The position numbers and the translations under genes were made by a program. A model generated the notes under the pieces. It saw nothing but the letters and a program-made list of their open reading frames with translations. It made no database searches and was not told where the DNA came from. Of a DNA stretch of 64,000 nucleotides, positions 56,846 through 64,000 are shown one piece after another; position 1 is the first letter of the stretch, and every line of letters starts with the position of its first letter. Source of the stretch: Pseudomonas matsuisoli (GTDB lineage Bacteria; Pseudomonadota; Gammaproteobacteria; Pseudomonadales; Pseudomonadaceae); NCBI RefSeq assembly GCF_014647635.1, contig NZ_BMPO01000002.1, forward strand, positions 310,001 through 374,000. The letters are read 5' to 3'.

Positions 56846-57636
56846 ATTCGAATCTCCACAGCGAGCGGCACATGGTCGGACAGGTGTGACCACGGACGCG
56901 ACGACAGAATTCTGGGTTCGTGAATATCGGCGTTGCGAACGTAGATCCGGTCCAGTCGCAATACGGGCATCCGCGCGGGAAAGCTGCGCGCCAACGCGCC
57001 GAAGGTCGTTTCGAAGGCCTCCTTCATACGCGAGCGCTCCGACAACACCGCGCTTGCGCGAAGTCGCCAATCATTGAAGTCCCCGGCAACGACTACGGGG
57101 GTCTCAGCGGGCAGGCTTTCCAACAGGTCGCACAACAGAGACAACTGTTTCGCCCGATGCGCTTCACGCAGACCCAAGTGAACGCAGATGGCGTGAAGCG
57201 TCTTGTTCTGCGGCAGTTGCAGCTCGCAATGCAGTAAACCGCGCTTCTCCGGACCCGTTATCGAAACGTCCAGATTGTCGTAGCGCGTAATGGGGAATTT
57301 GGATAGCACTGCATTGCCGTGGTCGCCATCGGGATACACCGCATTGCGGCCATACGCGAACTGGGGCCACATGGTGTCGGCGAGAAACTCGTATTGCGGC
57401 GCCGCCGGCCAATTCCCATAGCGCAATGCGTGCCCTTCGTGAGTGCCGATGACTTCTTGCAGGAATACAACATCTGCTGAGACGGCGCGAACCGCTTCGC
57501 GCAACTCGGGCAAGATGAAGCGTCGGTTCAATGCGGTGAATCCTTTATGCGTATTGACCGTCAGGATGCCGACCTGATGGACTTCGCGCGCATTTTCCAC
57601 GCGTTCGCTGACGGGAATCGGGTTATCGAGGCTCAC
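56842..57636 (-). CDS. ybhP: Endonuclease/exonuclease/phosphatase family protein YbhP
   Basis: A 264-residue member of the EEP fold. Visible are TVNTHKGF, the metal-binding Glu in FLQEVIGTHEGHA, the catalytic VVAGDFNDW and SDHVPLAVEIRI. The substrate is unknown; the linkage to clsB is conserved in enterobacteria and pseudomonads, which suggests a lipid-phosphate role. It starts at GTG 57636 in a GTGA overlap with the DUF72 gene. Confidence 0.9.
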   Translation of the reverse strand: MSLDNPIPVSERVENAREVHQVGILTVNTHKGFTALNRRFILPELREAVRAVSADVVFLQEVIGTHEGHALRYGNWPAAPQYEFLADTMWPQFAYGRNAVYPDGDHGNAVLSKFPITRYDNLDVSITGPEKRGLLHCELQLPQNKTLHAICVHLGLREAHRAKQLSLLCDLLESLPAETPVVVAGDFNDWRLRASAVLSERSRMKEAFETTFGALARSFPARMPVLRLDRIYVRNADIHEPRILSSRPWSHLSDHVPLAVEIRI

Positions 57637-58550
57637 GCCGCTCTTTCCTCCTTTTGACCAGGTTTGGTTTGCAGCCCACCGTCCAGATGGAGACGCTCGA
57701 GCAGACGCCGCGCGTCGAACGGCGCACGGACTTTCACATCGTTGTCGAAATAGCAGTAGAGATCGCGAGCGCGTCGCGCGCGCATGTGCTTATCGGACAC
57801 CCGGCGTGCGTCCGCGGGCTCTTCGCCACGCGTCCAGCACTGGATTCGCTTCTCCCAACGTGCCAGTGCGGCATCGTCATAGCCACTGGCATAAAGCTCT
57901 TCCGCGCCATGTAGGCGCAGGTACAGAAAGTCTGCGGTAAGGTCTTCCAGGTAAGGCCATTTGCCCGCGGTATCCGCAACCACGAGCGCCACTTTGTATT
58001 GGCGCAGGAGGGCGATGAAAGCGGGGTCCTCAAAGCTATCGTTGCGTATCTCGACCGCATGGCGAAGCACTCGCTTTTGGTCGATCTCGAGGTAGCGACG
58101 GCCCTTCATGCGAGGCTCACAATCCCGCGCTATCGCTAATGCGGCCTCAGTATCGTGGGGCAGCAATTGCAAAAAGTGTTCGAAACGCTCGGGGTCGAAG
58201 CGAAAGGACGGCGGAAACTGCCACAGGATCGGTCCGAGTTTCTCTCGCAGGCAGAACACCCCCGAAGCTAGAAAGTTGGCCAGGGGCTTCTCGACATCGA
58301 TCAACCGGCGCACGTGAGTAATGAAGCGAGGCGCCTTGATGCTAAAGACGAAATTTTTGGGCGTCTCTTCGTACCACTGCATATAGCTTTTCGGCTTTTG
58401 CAGCGCATAGAACGAGCCGTTCAATTCGATGCTGCTGACCGCTCGTGAGGCAAAATGCAGCTCTTCCTTTTGCGCCAGCCCCTTGGGGTAGAAGTCACCT
58501 CGCCAAGGAGCGTAACGCCATCCGGAAATCCCGATGCGGATGTCACCCAT
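57633..58550 (-). CDS. DUF72 (YecE-type) TIM-barrel protein
   Basis: A 305-residue protein with DUF72 features: IRIGISGWRYAPWRGDFYPKG, FYALQKPKSYMQWYEETP, FSIKAPRFITH, LGPILWQFPPSF and DFLYLRLHGAEELYASGY. The family is a TIM barrel of unknown function. It leads a four-gene translationally coupled run with ybhP, clsB and ybhN. Confidence 0.9.
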   Translation of the reverse strand: MGDIRIGISGWRYAPWRGDFYPKGLAQKEELHFASRAVSSIELNGSFYALQKPKSYMQWYEETPKNFVFSIKAPRFITHVRRLIDVEKPLANFLASGVFCLREKLGPILWQFPPSFRFDPERFEHFLQLLPHDTEAALAIARDCEPRMKGRRYLEIDQKRVLRHAVEIRNDSFEDPAFIALLRQYKVALVVADTAGKWPYLEDLTADFLYLRLHGAEELYASGYDDAALARWEKRIQCWTRGEEPADARRVSDKHMRARRARDLYCYFDNDVKVRAPFDARRLLERLHLDGGLQTKPGQKEERAA

Positions 58551-58559
58551 GAAAGTCCC

Positions 58560-58724
58560 TCATGCGTCTTGAATGCCCTTGTGCACAGGCGCACTGGGGG
58601 ATAGGTCGACACGAAGACTGGCGCTGACAGGGCCCGCTGCACCCACCGTGGGCCACATGACCCTGGCCTCGACCAGAGCGCGAAGGCTTGCGTACCTGTC
58701 GTCGTGCGCTACCACCACTTTCAC
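58560..58724 (-). CDS. Possible 54-residue small protein upstream of the DUF72 gene
   Basis: GTG 58724, preceded by GGAGATAAGCAACC, opens a frame of 54 codons (MKVVVAHDDRYASLRALVEA to APVHKGIQDA). Its stop is 9 bases before the DUF72 ATG. Third positions are G/C rich and the ribosome-site spacing is good. No family is recognised. It could be the first gene of the ybh operon or a chance frame. Confidence 0.35.
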   Translation of the reverse strand: MKVVVAHDDRYASLRALVEARVMWPTVGAAGPVSASLRVDLSPSAPVHKGIQDA

Positions 58725-58983
58725 GGTTGCTTATCTCCATCTGCGCATCACACTTGAATCTGGCCGATGCGGCCTTAGACGGCGGGCATCTGTTCGGCTG
58801 CGGAAAAGTTCTATTGGTTGCGTGATATTCGCCACCGCCCTCACTACTGCAATGGACTCATTCATGCGAATGGGGGTTCAGCAGCGTCTACGGGCGGCTA
58901 ATGAAGGGAGGTCAAGCTTGGTCAATCGACGTTCAGGGAAGGGGCGCCACGCTGGTTGGTAGCGCCGGGAACGTATAAGGGGG
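58725..58983. other. Non-coding gap between the ybh operon and the PIG-L gene
   Basis: About 260 bases, 5' of the ybh operon and 3' of the PIG-L gene. A minus-strand GAACTT (58811-58806) matches an AlgU -35 box, but no TCnnA stands at 16-17 bases. The plus-strand frame here lacks recognisable coding features. No T-rich terminator was seen. Confidence 0.5.
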
Positions 58984-59820
58984 TCAGGCGAGCGTAACGG
59001 TAGGGGTCAAAATGATTTCGTAAGGCTGAAGCGTGCGCTGCTGGGTGTAGGTCCCGAACGCGGGTTCTTCCCCAATTTCGGGGTCGCCCATCAGCTGGCT
59101 TGCATGCGCCTGAATCGCGTGGCGCTTGCGTGCGACGGTCCAGCGACTGAGCGGCAACTTACGCAGGCGATACCAAGGAATGCGGGCATCATTCGGTTCT
59201 GCCCAATGCCATGCCCACACCGGGACTTCATAGAGCGATGCGCCCAGCGATTCAGCGATGCTCCCGGCGACCATCCCGGTCGTTTCATGGTCGGTATGCC
59301 CATCCTGACGCCAGCTGGTGAAGATAACGTCGTCCGGTTGGATATAACGCAACAGAAATTCGGCAAGGCGATCCTGCTCAGATTCCAAACCACCGTCCTG
59401 GAAGCCTCCACGAATCCACTTCAGTCGATTCAGCGGAAGGCCGAGCCGCCTTAGCGACTCTGCACTCTCCTGTGGGCGAATGGCGCTGAGGCGTTCGGGC
59501 GTCCATAAGGATGAGCCGGCGTGGCTACCACTGCCATCAGTGAGGGATATAAGAAGGATCGGGCAGCCTAGTTTGCTGAACCGCTGGAGCAAGCCACCGC
59601 ACGCGACCGTCTCAAAGCCTGGGTGGGGCGCAATGATGACGACGCGCTGCTGCAGCGTGGCGATCTGTTTGGGTTCGATGGGCGAGAGACTGCTAATGCG
59701 GGCCGAGCTTTTCCAATCTGTCCAGGGCGTTCCTTTGCCCTGGAGCAGATCGCTCTTTTCCCCCGCTGACACAGCCGGCCTGAAGCGCTTCCAGACACTA
59801 CTGAGGGGCGAGTTGCCCAT
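58984..59820 (-). CDS. PIG-L family deacetylase
   Basis: A 278-residue LmbE/PIG-L-type Zn-dependent N-acetylglucosaminyl deacetylase-like protein. The family metal motif normally reads PHPDDE; here it is VVIIAPHPGFETVACGG, with FE in place of DE, so the Asp is lost. The second motif TSWRQDGHTDHETTGM is intact with its His residues. It starts 17 bases after glgX and is probably co-transcribed. The substrate is unknown; the Asp change may alter catalysis. Confidence 0.87.
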   Translation of the reverse strand: MGNSPLSSVWKRFRPAVSAGEKSDLLQGKGTPWTDWKSSARISSLSPIEPKQIATLQQRVVIIAPHPGFETVACGGLLQRFSKLGCPILLISLTDGSGSHAGSSLWTPERLSAIRPQESAESLRRLGLPLNRLKWIRGGFQDGGLESEQDRLAEFLLRYIQPDDVIFTSWRQDGHTDHETTGMVAGSIAESLGASLYEVPVWAWHWAEPNDARIPWYRLRKLPLSRWTVARKRHAIQAHASQLMGDPEIGEEPAFGTYTQQRTLQPYEIILTPTVTLA

Positions 59821-59837
59821 GGTAATTCCTTTTTCCG

Positions 59838-62006
59838 TTACGAAGAGGTGGACTTCACCAATTCGAAGAGCAACAACGAGCGGCCGGTTACGGCGTATTC
59901 ATGGCCAAACTCAAACGTCTCTTCCTCGCTGATATCGGCCTGGTTGGTGTCGACGAGGCAAACCCAGTGCGATCCTTCTGGCACTTCCGGTAATGAAAAG
60001 TTCACTACGTCGTAGTGTGAGTTCACGATCATGAGCAACGTTACGTCAGAACCGGCTTTGCGGATGCCCGTAGGCTGCGCCCGACCATCCATCAACATGC
60101 CCAGGCAACGGCCATTCGGGTCTTCCCATTGCTCGATGGACATTTCATTTCCATCGGGTGCGAGCCAAGTGACGTCCTTGACGCCAAGCTCCTCGTTGTA
60201 AGCCCCTACAAGGAAGCGGCCGCGGCGCAAAATGGGATAGGCCATGCGTAGGCGAATCGCCTTGCGCACGAAGCTCAGCAGCGCTTCACCGTCTTCATCC
60301 AGATCCCAGTTGACCCAACCGATCTCGCTGTCCTGGCAATAGGCGTTGTTGTTCCCGCCCTGCGTGCGCGCAAACTCATCGCCGGCCACGATCATCGGCG
60401 TGCCTTGCGAAAAGAGCAGGGTACCCATGAAATTGCGCATTTGACGCAAGCGCAGCGCGCGGATCTCCGGATCGTCTGTCGGACCCTCGACGCCGTGGTT
60501 CCAGGAAATGTTGTTGTCGCTGCCGTCCTGGTTGTTTTCGTCATTGGCCTCATTGTGTTTTTCGTTGTACGAAACCAAGTCGTGCAACGTGAAGCCGTCA
60601 TGCGCGGTAATGAAGTTCACAGAGGCGAACGGCCTGCGGCCGCGCTGGTTGAACATCTCGCCAGAGGCCGTCAGGCGACTCGCAAAATCGGCCAGCTGGT
60701 CTTCATCACCTTTCCAGAACGCTCGCACAGTGTCGCGGAAGCGGTCGTTCCACTCCATCCATCCAGGTGGGAAATTGCCCACCTGATAGCCGCCAGGGCC
60801 ACAATCCCATGGTTCGGCGATGAGTTTGCATTGACTGAGGACAGGGTCCTGACGGCAAGCGACAAGGAAGCTGTGGCGCTCGTCGTACCCATCGTGATGA
60901 CGCGCCAGGATCGTCGCCAGGTCGAAACGGAAACCGTCGACGTGCATCTCGTTGACCCAGTAACGCAGCGAGTCGGTGACCATCTGCAGAACGCAAGGAT
61001 GGCTGAGATCCAGGGTGTTACCCGTGCCGGAATCGTTGATGTAGTAGCGGTTGTCGTCCGGCATCAGGCGGTAGTAGGTCGCGTTGTCGATCCCGCGCAT
61101 CGAAAGCGTTGGGCCAAGCTCGTTGCCTTCCGCGGTGTGGTTATAGACCACATCCAGAATCACTTCGAGGCCGGCGTCGTGCATGCGCGCGACCATCTCC
61201 TTGAACTCGCTGACTTTGCCGCTGGCGAGATACTGCGGATGTGGCGCAAAGAATCCGATGCTGTTGTAGCCCCAATAATTGCTCATGCCTTTTTCCAGCA
61301 AATGCTGGTCTTGCACAAACGCGTGAATGGGAAGCAGCTCGACTGACGACACACCCAGGCGACGGATGTAATTCAACACATCGCCTTGTCCCAGGCCGGC
61401 AAAGGTGCCGCGAACCTCTTCACCGACACTCGGATGGCGCATCGTGAAACCCTTCACGTGGGTTTCGTAGATGACTGTCTTGTCCCACGGTACCCGGACC
61501 GGCTGATCGTTACCCCAGGTAAACGCAGGGTCGATTACTTTGCACTTGGGCACGAAGGGCGCGCTGTCACGCTCATCGAAGCTAAGGTCTTTATCTTTGT
61601 GACCAATCGTGTAGCCAAACAGCGCTTCCGACCACTCAAGCTTACCGACCAGCTGCTTCGCATACGGATCGATCAGCAGCTTATTCGGGTTGAAGCGATG
61701 CCCGGCTTCCGGCTCGTACGGCCCGTGGACGCGATAACCATACACTTGGCCCGGGTGCGCGTCCGGTAGATAACCATGCCATATCTCATCCGTCCGCTCC
61801 GGCAACTCGATCCGTTCAAGCTCGGTTTTACCGCTGGAGTCAAACAAGCAGAGTTCGACCTTGGTCGCGTGCGCAGAGAAGATCGCGAAATTGACGCCGA
61901 GTCCGTCCCATGTCGCGCCGAGCGGATACGGTAAGCCTTCGCGTACCCGGGACCGAGTAGCCGTTGCGGGTGCCGACGTGTCAGAAGCCTGAGATTGCTT
62001 TTGCAT
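59838..62006 (-). CDS. glgX: Glycogen debranching enzyme
   Basis: A 722-residue GH13_11 isoamylase-type debranching enzyme cutting alpha-1,6 branches. The N-terminal CBM48 (about 20-130, YPLGATWDGLGVNFAIFSAHA) precedes the barrel with VILDVVYNHTAEG, nucleophile DGFRFDLATILAR, acid Glu in LIAEPWDCGPGGYQVG and FITAHDGFTLHDLVSY. It supplies linear maltooligosaccharides to TreY. An AlgU-like promoter lies about 30 bases upstream of the start. Confidence 0.97.
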   Translation of the reverse strand: MQKQSQASDTSAPATATRSRVREGLPYPLGATWDGLGVNFAIFSAHATKVELCLFDSSGKTELERIELPERTDEIWHGYLPDAHPGQVYGYRVHGPYEPEAGHRFNPNKLLIDPYAKQLVGKLEWSEALFGYTIGHKDKDLSFDERDSAPFVPKCKVIDPAFTWGNDQPVRVPWDKTVIYETHVKGFTMRHPSVGEEVRGTFAGLGQGDVLNYIRRLGVSSVELLPIHAFVQDQHLLEKGMSNYWGYNSIGFFAPHPQYLASGKVSEFKEMVARMHDAGLEVILDVVYNHTAEGNELGPTLSMRGIDNATYYRLMPDDNRYYINDSGTGNTLDLSHPCVLQMVTDSLRYWVNEMHVDGFRFDLATILARHHDGYDERHSFLVACRQDPVLSQCKLIAEPWDCGPGGYQVGNFPPGWMEWNDRFRDTVRAFWKGDEDQLADFASRLTASGEMFNQRGRRPFASVNFITAHDGFTLHDLVSYNEKHNEANDENNQDGSDNNISWNHGVEGPTDDPEIRALRLRQMRNFMGTLLFSQGTPMIVAGDEFARTQGGNNNAYCQDSEIGWVNWDLDEDGEALLSFVRKAIRLRMAYPILRRGRFLVGAYNEELGVKDVTWLAPDGNEMSIEQWEDPNGRCLGMLMDGRAQPTGIRKAGSDVTLLMIVNSHYDVVNFSLPEVPEGSHWVCLVDTNQADISEEETFEFGHEYAVTGRSLLLFELVKSTSS

Positions 62007-62036
62007 CTGCCCAATACCTTAGTGATGAGATGTGAT

Positions 62037-62064
62037 TTGGATGATCGGCGTATGTCGGAAGTGC
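62037..62064 (-). promoter_or_regulatory. AlgU/RpoE-like promoter candidate for glgX
   Basis: On the minus strand GCACTT (62064-62059), a 17-base spacer and TCCAA (62041-62037) match GAACTT-N17-TCCAA with one mismatch. The -10 lies 30 bases before the glgX ATG. Confidence 0.5.
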
Positions 62065-62149
62065 CACAGGCGCCCTTGTCGTTCATCGGATGTTTTGCAT
62101 GCGCGCAGGGGCATACGGCTTCGCATGAAGCCCAGGAAATTCAGTGTTT

Positions 62150-62186
62150 TTAAAAGGGGAAGCCGGCCTTCCGGACGGAAGGCCGG
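62150..62186 (-). terminator. Terminator hairpin after the DUF2934 gene
   Basis: A perfect 10-bp stem, CCGGCCTTCC with GGAAGGCCGG around a 4-base loop, lies 10 bases past the DUF2934 stop. On the minus strand it is followed by CTTCCCCTTTT. It closes the treY-DUF2934 transcript before glgX. Confidence 0.7.
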
Positions 62187-62195
62187 AGATGCGCT

Positions 62196-62624
62196 TTAGC
62201 TTTTTGAAGAACCAGCGCCGACGCCCGACGTGCCGGGCGAAGGTTTCCTAGCGGCCGGCTTGCGAGCGGCCGGTTTTTTTGCGGGGGCCGGCGCTGCCGC
62301 AGGCGTGGTGCTCGAGTCTGAGTTCTTCGTCGAGGCGGTGGGCTTAGCCGGCGATTCCGACGCTTTTGGCTTGGCCGGTTTCGCTGCTTTGTCTGTTTTC
62401 GGCTTCGCTGGCACCTTCTTCGACGCCTCGCTGGAAACATCCTTCAACGGGGCTGCTTTTGGCTTGCGGGGTTTCGGAATGGTGGCCTTCTTTCCGCTAT
62501 CGGCTTCCGCCTCTGCGAGCTTACGGGCCATGTCCCAATGGCGAGAGTCGTGACCATGCGGACGACCTTCTGACTCCCAAATCTGATATGCCAACTCCTC
62601 GACTCGACGCTTATCGACACTCAT
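62196..62624 (-). CDS. DUF2934 protein with histone-H1-like basic tail
   Basis: A 142-residue protein. The N-terminal DUF2934 domain (about 1-40) has RRVEELAYQIWESEGRPHGHDSRHWDMARKLAE. The rest (about 45-142) is low complexity, rich in Lys, Ala, Pro and Ser, with repeats such as KKPAARKPAARKPS that recall histone H1 or AlgP tails and suggest nucleic-acid binding. ATG 62624, with GGAGAG upstream, was chosen over GTG 62639. It follows treY by about 20 bases. Function unknown. Confidence 0.85.
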   Translation of the reverse strand: MSVDKRRVEELAYQIWESEGRPHGHDSRHWDMARKLAEAEADSGKKATIPKPRKPKAAPLKDVSSEASKKVPAKPKTDKAAKPAKPKASESPAKPTASTKNSDSSTTPAAAPAPAKKPAARKPAARKPSPGTSGVGAGSSKS

Positions 62625-62645
62625 GTTCACGCTCTCCACGCATTT

Positions 62646-64000
62646 TTAGTTGGATTCCAAATAAAAGACGTTGACGGGGAACTCCGCCAGCACCTCACGC
62701 ACTGAAAGCCGCCCCTGATTTGGTGTGACTCCGGCGCTTGAAAAAAGTCCCACATAACGTCTGGATTTATAAGCTTCAGGCAGCTCGACGAAGGTGTCCG
62801 CCCAACGCTCTGCAGGTATCAGCGGTGTACTCTGGCCTTCGAGGAGTGCCGCCGCGAGACGCGGCAAGACGACGATGGCGCAGTCGTCGCCGCTGACGCG
62901 GGCAAAGGCAACGATCCGATCCGCATGCGTCCCACCGGTAGCCAGTGGCAAGTAATCGCCGTTATGAAACAGCGCCGCATGAGCAAAACGGGCGTGCAGC
63001 ACATCGTCGATCAGGCGTTGCTTCATGTGTCCGTCCGGCCAGCGGGCGATGAGCTCCGACAGGGGAGGCCGTGCCAACAACGATGTCTGCCGTGCGGCGT
63101 AATCCACCGGCCGCCGGTTATCCGGGTCGACCAAGCTGAAATCCCAATATTCGGTGCCTTGATAGAGGTCAGGTACGCCTGGAACCGTCATACGCAACGT
63201 CGTCTGGACGAGACTGTTCAGCGCGCCCGCTGGCGCGATGGCGTTCACGGTAGCGTCCATCGAGTCGGTGAACGCGGTGGAGCCGAGCAAGCCCTCGACG
63301 AAGGCCCGAGCGCCTTTTTCATAGGGCTCATCGGGGTTGCTCCAAGTGCTGAACAACTTGGCCTCGCGCATGGCCTTTTCCTGCCATTGCAACACGCGCG
63401 ACTTAAACGTCTCGCGGTCCTCGCGCCCGTCGATGGACCAACAGCCAAGCAGCGCCTGGTAGATCAACAATTCGTCGCCTGGGGAGGGTGCCGTACGTTC
63501 GCCTTGATCATCCCGAAAGGGTTCAGCAAGCGTCATCCAATGCTCGACTTGCTCTGCGAACCACTCTGCACGTTCGCTCAGTACCGCCAGCCGCGCGCGG
63601 GTATCCTCGCCGCGCTTATGGTCGTGGGTGGCGGTGGTGAGCATATTCAGTGGGAAGTGCTTCGCGCGCTCTGCGTTTTGTTCATGGAACAGCTCAATGG
63701 AACCGGCGAACTGCTGTGGATCGAAACCCACGTCGTTGCGGGCCAATGCCACGGCGGAGCGATAGCAGGCGGTGTCCTCCACCGCTTTGGCCGCAGCAGG
63801 GGAGGTCAGCTGCTGGAAGCGGGTGCAGGCGTAGCGTCGCAGCGCACGTTGTTCGCGCGGCAACGTTCGGATCGGGGTTCCGCCGAGCCATTCCGCTATT
63901 TGATCGAGCAGATGCCATTCGCCTTCAGGAAGATTTTGCTTAGCGCCTTCCAACGCTTGCTGGAAAAAGGGTTCGTCTGCAGCGGTACGGCCGCAGGCGC
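62646..64000 (-). CDS. treY: Maltooligosyltrehalose synthase, 5' part outside window
   Basis: The C-terminal 451 residues of TreY, which converts the reducing-end linkage of maltooligosaccharides to alpha,alpha-1,1 trehalose. Visible are AADEPFFQQALEGAKQNLPEG, FPLNMLTTATHDHKRGEDTRARLAVLSE, VPGVPDLYQGTEYWDFSLVDPDNRRPVDY and the short C-terminal barrel. The frame stays open to base 64000, so the gene continues to the right; the TTG at 63953 is internal. TreZ is expected beyond the edge. Confidence 0.95.
   Translation of the reverse strand, partial: ACGRTAADEPFFQQALEGAKQNLPEGEWHLLDQIAEWLGGTPIRTLPREQRALRRYACTRFQQLTSPAAAKAVEDTACYRSAVALARNDVGFDPQQFAGSIELFHEQNAERAKHFPLNMLTTATHDHKRGEDTRARLAVLSERAEWFAEQVEHWMTLAEPFRDDQGERTAPSPGDELLIYQALLGCWSIDGREDRETFKSRVLQWQEKAMREAKLFSTWSNPDEPYEKGARAFVEGLLGSTAFTDSMDATVNAIAPAGALNSLVQTTLRMTVPGVPDLYQGTEYWDFSLVDPDNRRPVDYAARQTSLLARPPLSELIARWPDGHMKQRLIDDVLHARFAHAALFHNGDYLPLATGGTHADRIVAFARVSGDDCAIVVLPRLAAALLEGQSTPLIPAERWADTFVELPEAYKSRRYVGLFSSAGVTPNQGRLSVREVLAEFPVNVFYLESN

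Noticed and set aside
58785..58811. Fifth AlgU-like promoter before the ybh operon
   Set aside because: The -35 box GAACTT is perfect, but no TCnnA sequence lies 16-17 bases downstream.
58573..58962. 129-residue plus-strand frame between the DUF72 and PIG-L genes
   Set aside because: No ribosome site and no recognisable feature. The minus strand holds a better small frame in part of the same region.

Overview
The window reads as chromosomal DNA of a Pseudomonas, probably a plant- or soil-associated species. The support is a Pseudomonas-type mtl (mannitol/arabitol/glucitol) operon, a muxABC-opmB-type RND efflux operon, an NHEJ pair whose LigD has the phosphoesterase-ligase-polymerase order, a glgE/treS/glgB/glgX/treY stress cluster resembling the P. 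aeruginosa PA2147-PA2165 region, and many Pseudomonas REP/BIME palindromes (core like GTAGGAGCCAGCTTGCTGGC). No tRNA, rRNA, CRISPR array, insertion sequence or prophage was seen.

Layout. 1-6.8 kb: the edge of a type III secretion locus, with a large HrpK-like translocator/effector cut by the left edge, an export-gate switch protein of the SctU/HrcU family whose NPTH autocleavage motif is replaced by RPGG, and a 948-residue LysM-containing protein with a HrpK-like hydrophobic C-terminal region. 6.9-11.3 kb: ligD, a LprI-family protein, 3-hydroxybutyrate dehydrogenase and a DUF192 protein. 11.5-22.9 kb, all on the minus strand: polyol uptake and catabolism, in transcription order mtlZ-mtlR, then mtlE-F-G-K-D, transaldolase and mtlY. 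MtlEFGK imports the polyol, MtlD oxidises it, MtlZ and MtlY phosphorylate fructose and xylulose, and transaldolase joins the products to the pentose phosphate pathway. The mtlE leader carries a Crc/Hfq-type CA motif inside a tiny upstream ORF.

23.1-31.9 kb: a PstS-OmpA fusion, exonuclease III, the TamA-TamB module and thiol peroxidase. 32.0-40.9 kb: the four-gene muxABC-opmB-type RND operon with overlapping or closely spaced genes. 41-44 kb: a periplasmic chorismate mutase, a LysR regulator and a divergent MDR oxidoreductase, plus an orphan minus-strand intrinsic terminator at 41.0 kb.

44.2-64 kb: a stress/desiccation island with ku, a KGG stress protein, glgE, treS-mak, glgB, a RES-Xre toxin-antitoxin pair, the ybhN-clsB-ybhP-DUF72 membrane/lipid operon, a PIG-L deacetylase, glgX, a DUF2934 protein with a histone-H1-like tail, and treY running off the right edge. 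Together these convert maltooligosaccharides, trehalose, maltose-1-phosphate and branched alpha-glucan into one another. AlgU/RpoE-like promoter candidates (GAACTT-N16/17-TCnnn) precede ku, glgE, the KGG gene and glgX, which suggests a shared envelope/osmotic-stress control of NHEJ and glucan metabolism. REP elements are frequent left of 44.2 kb and were not seen right of it.
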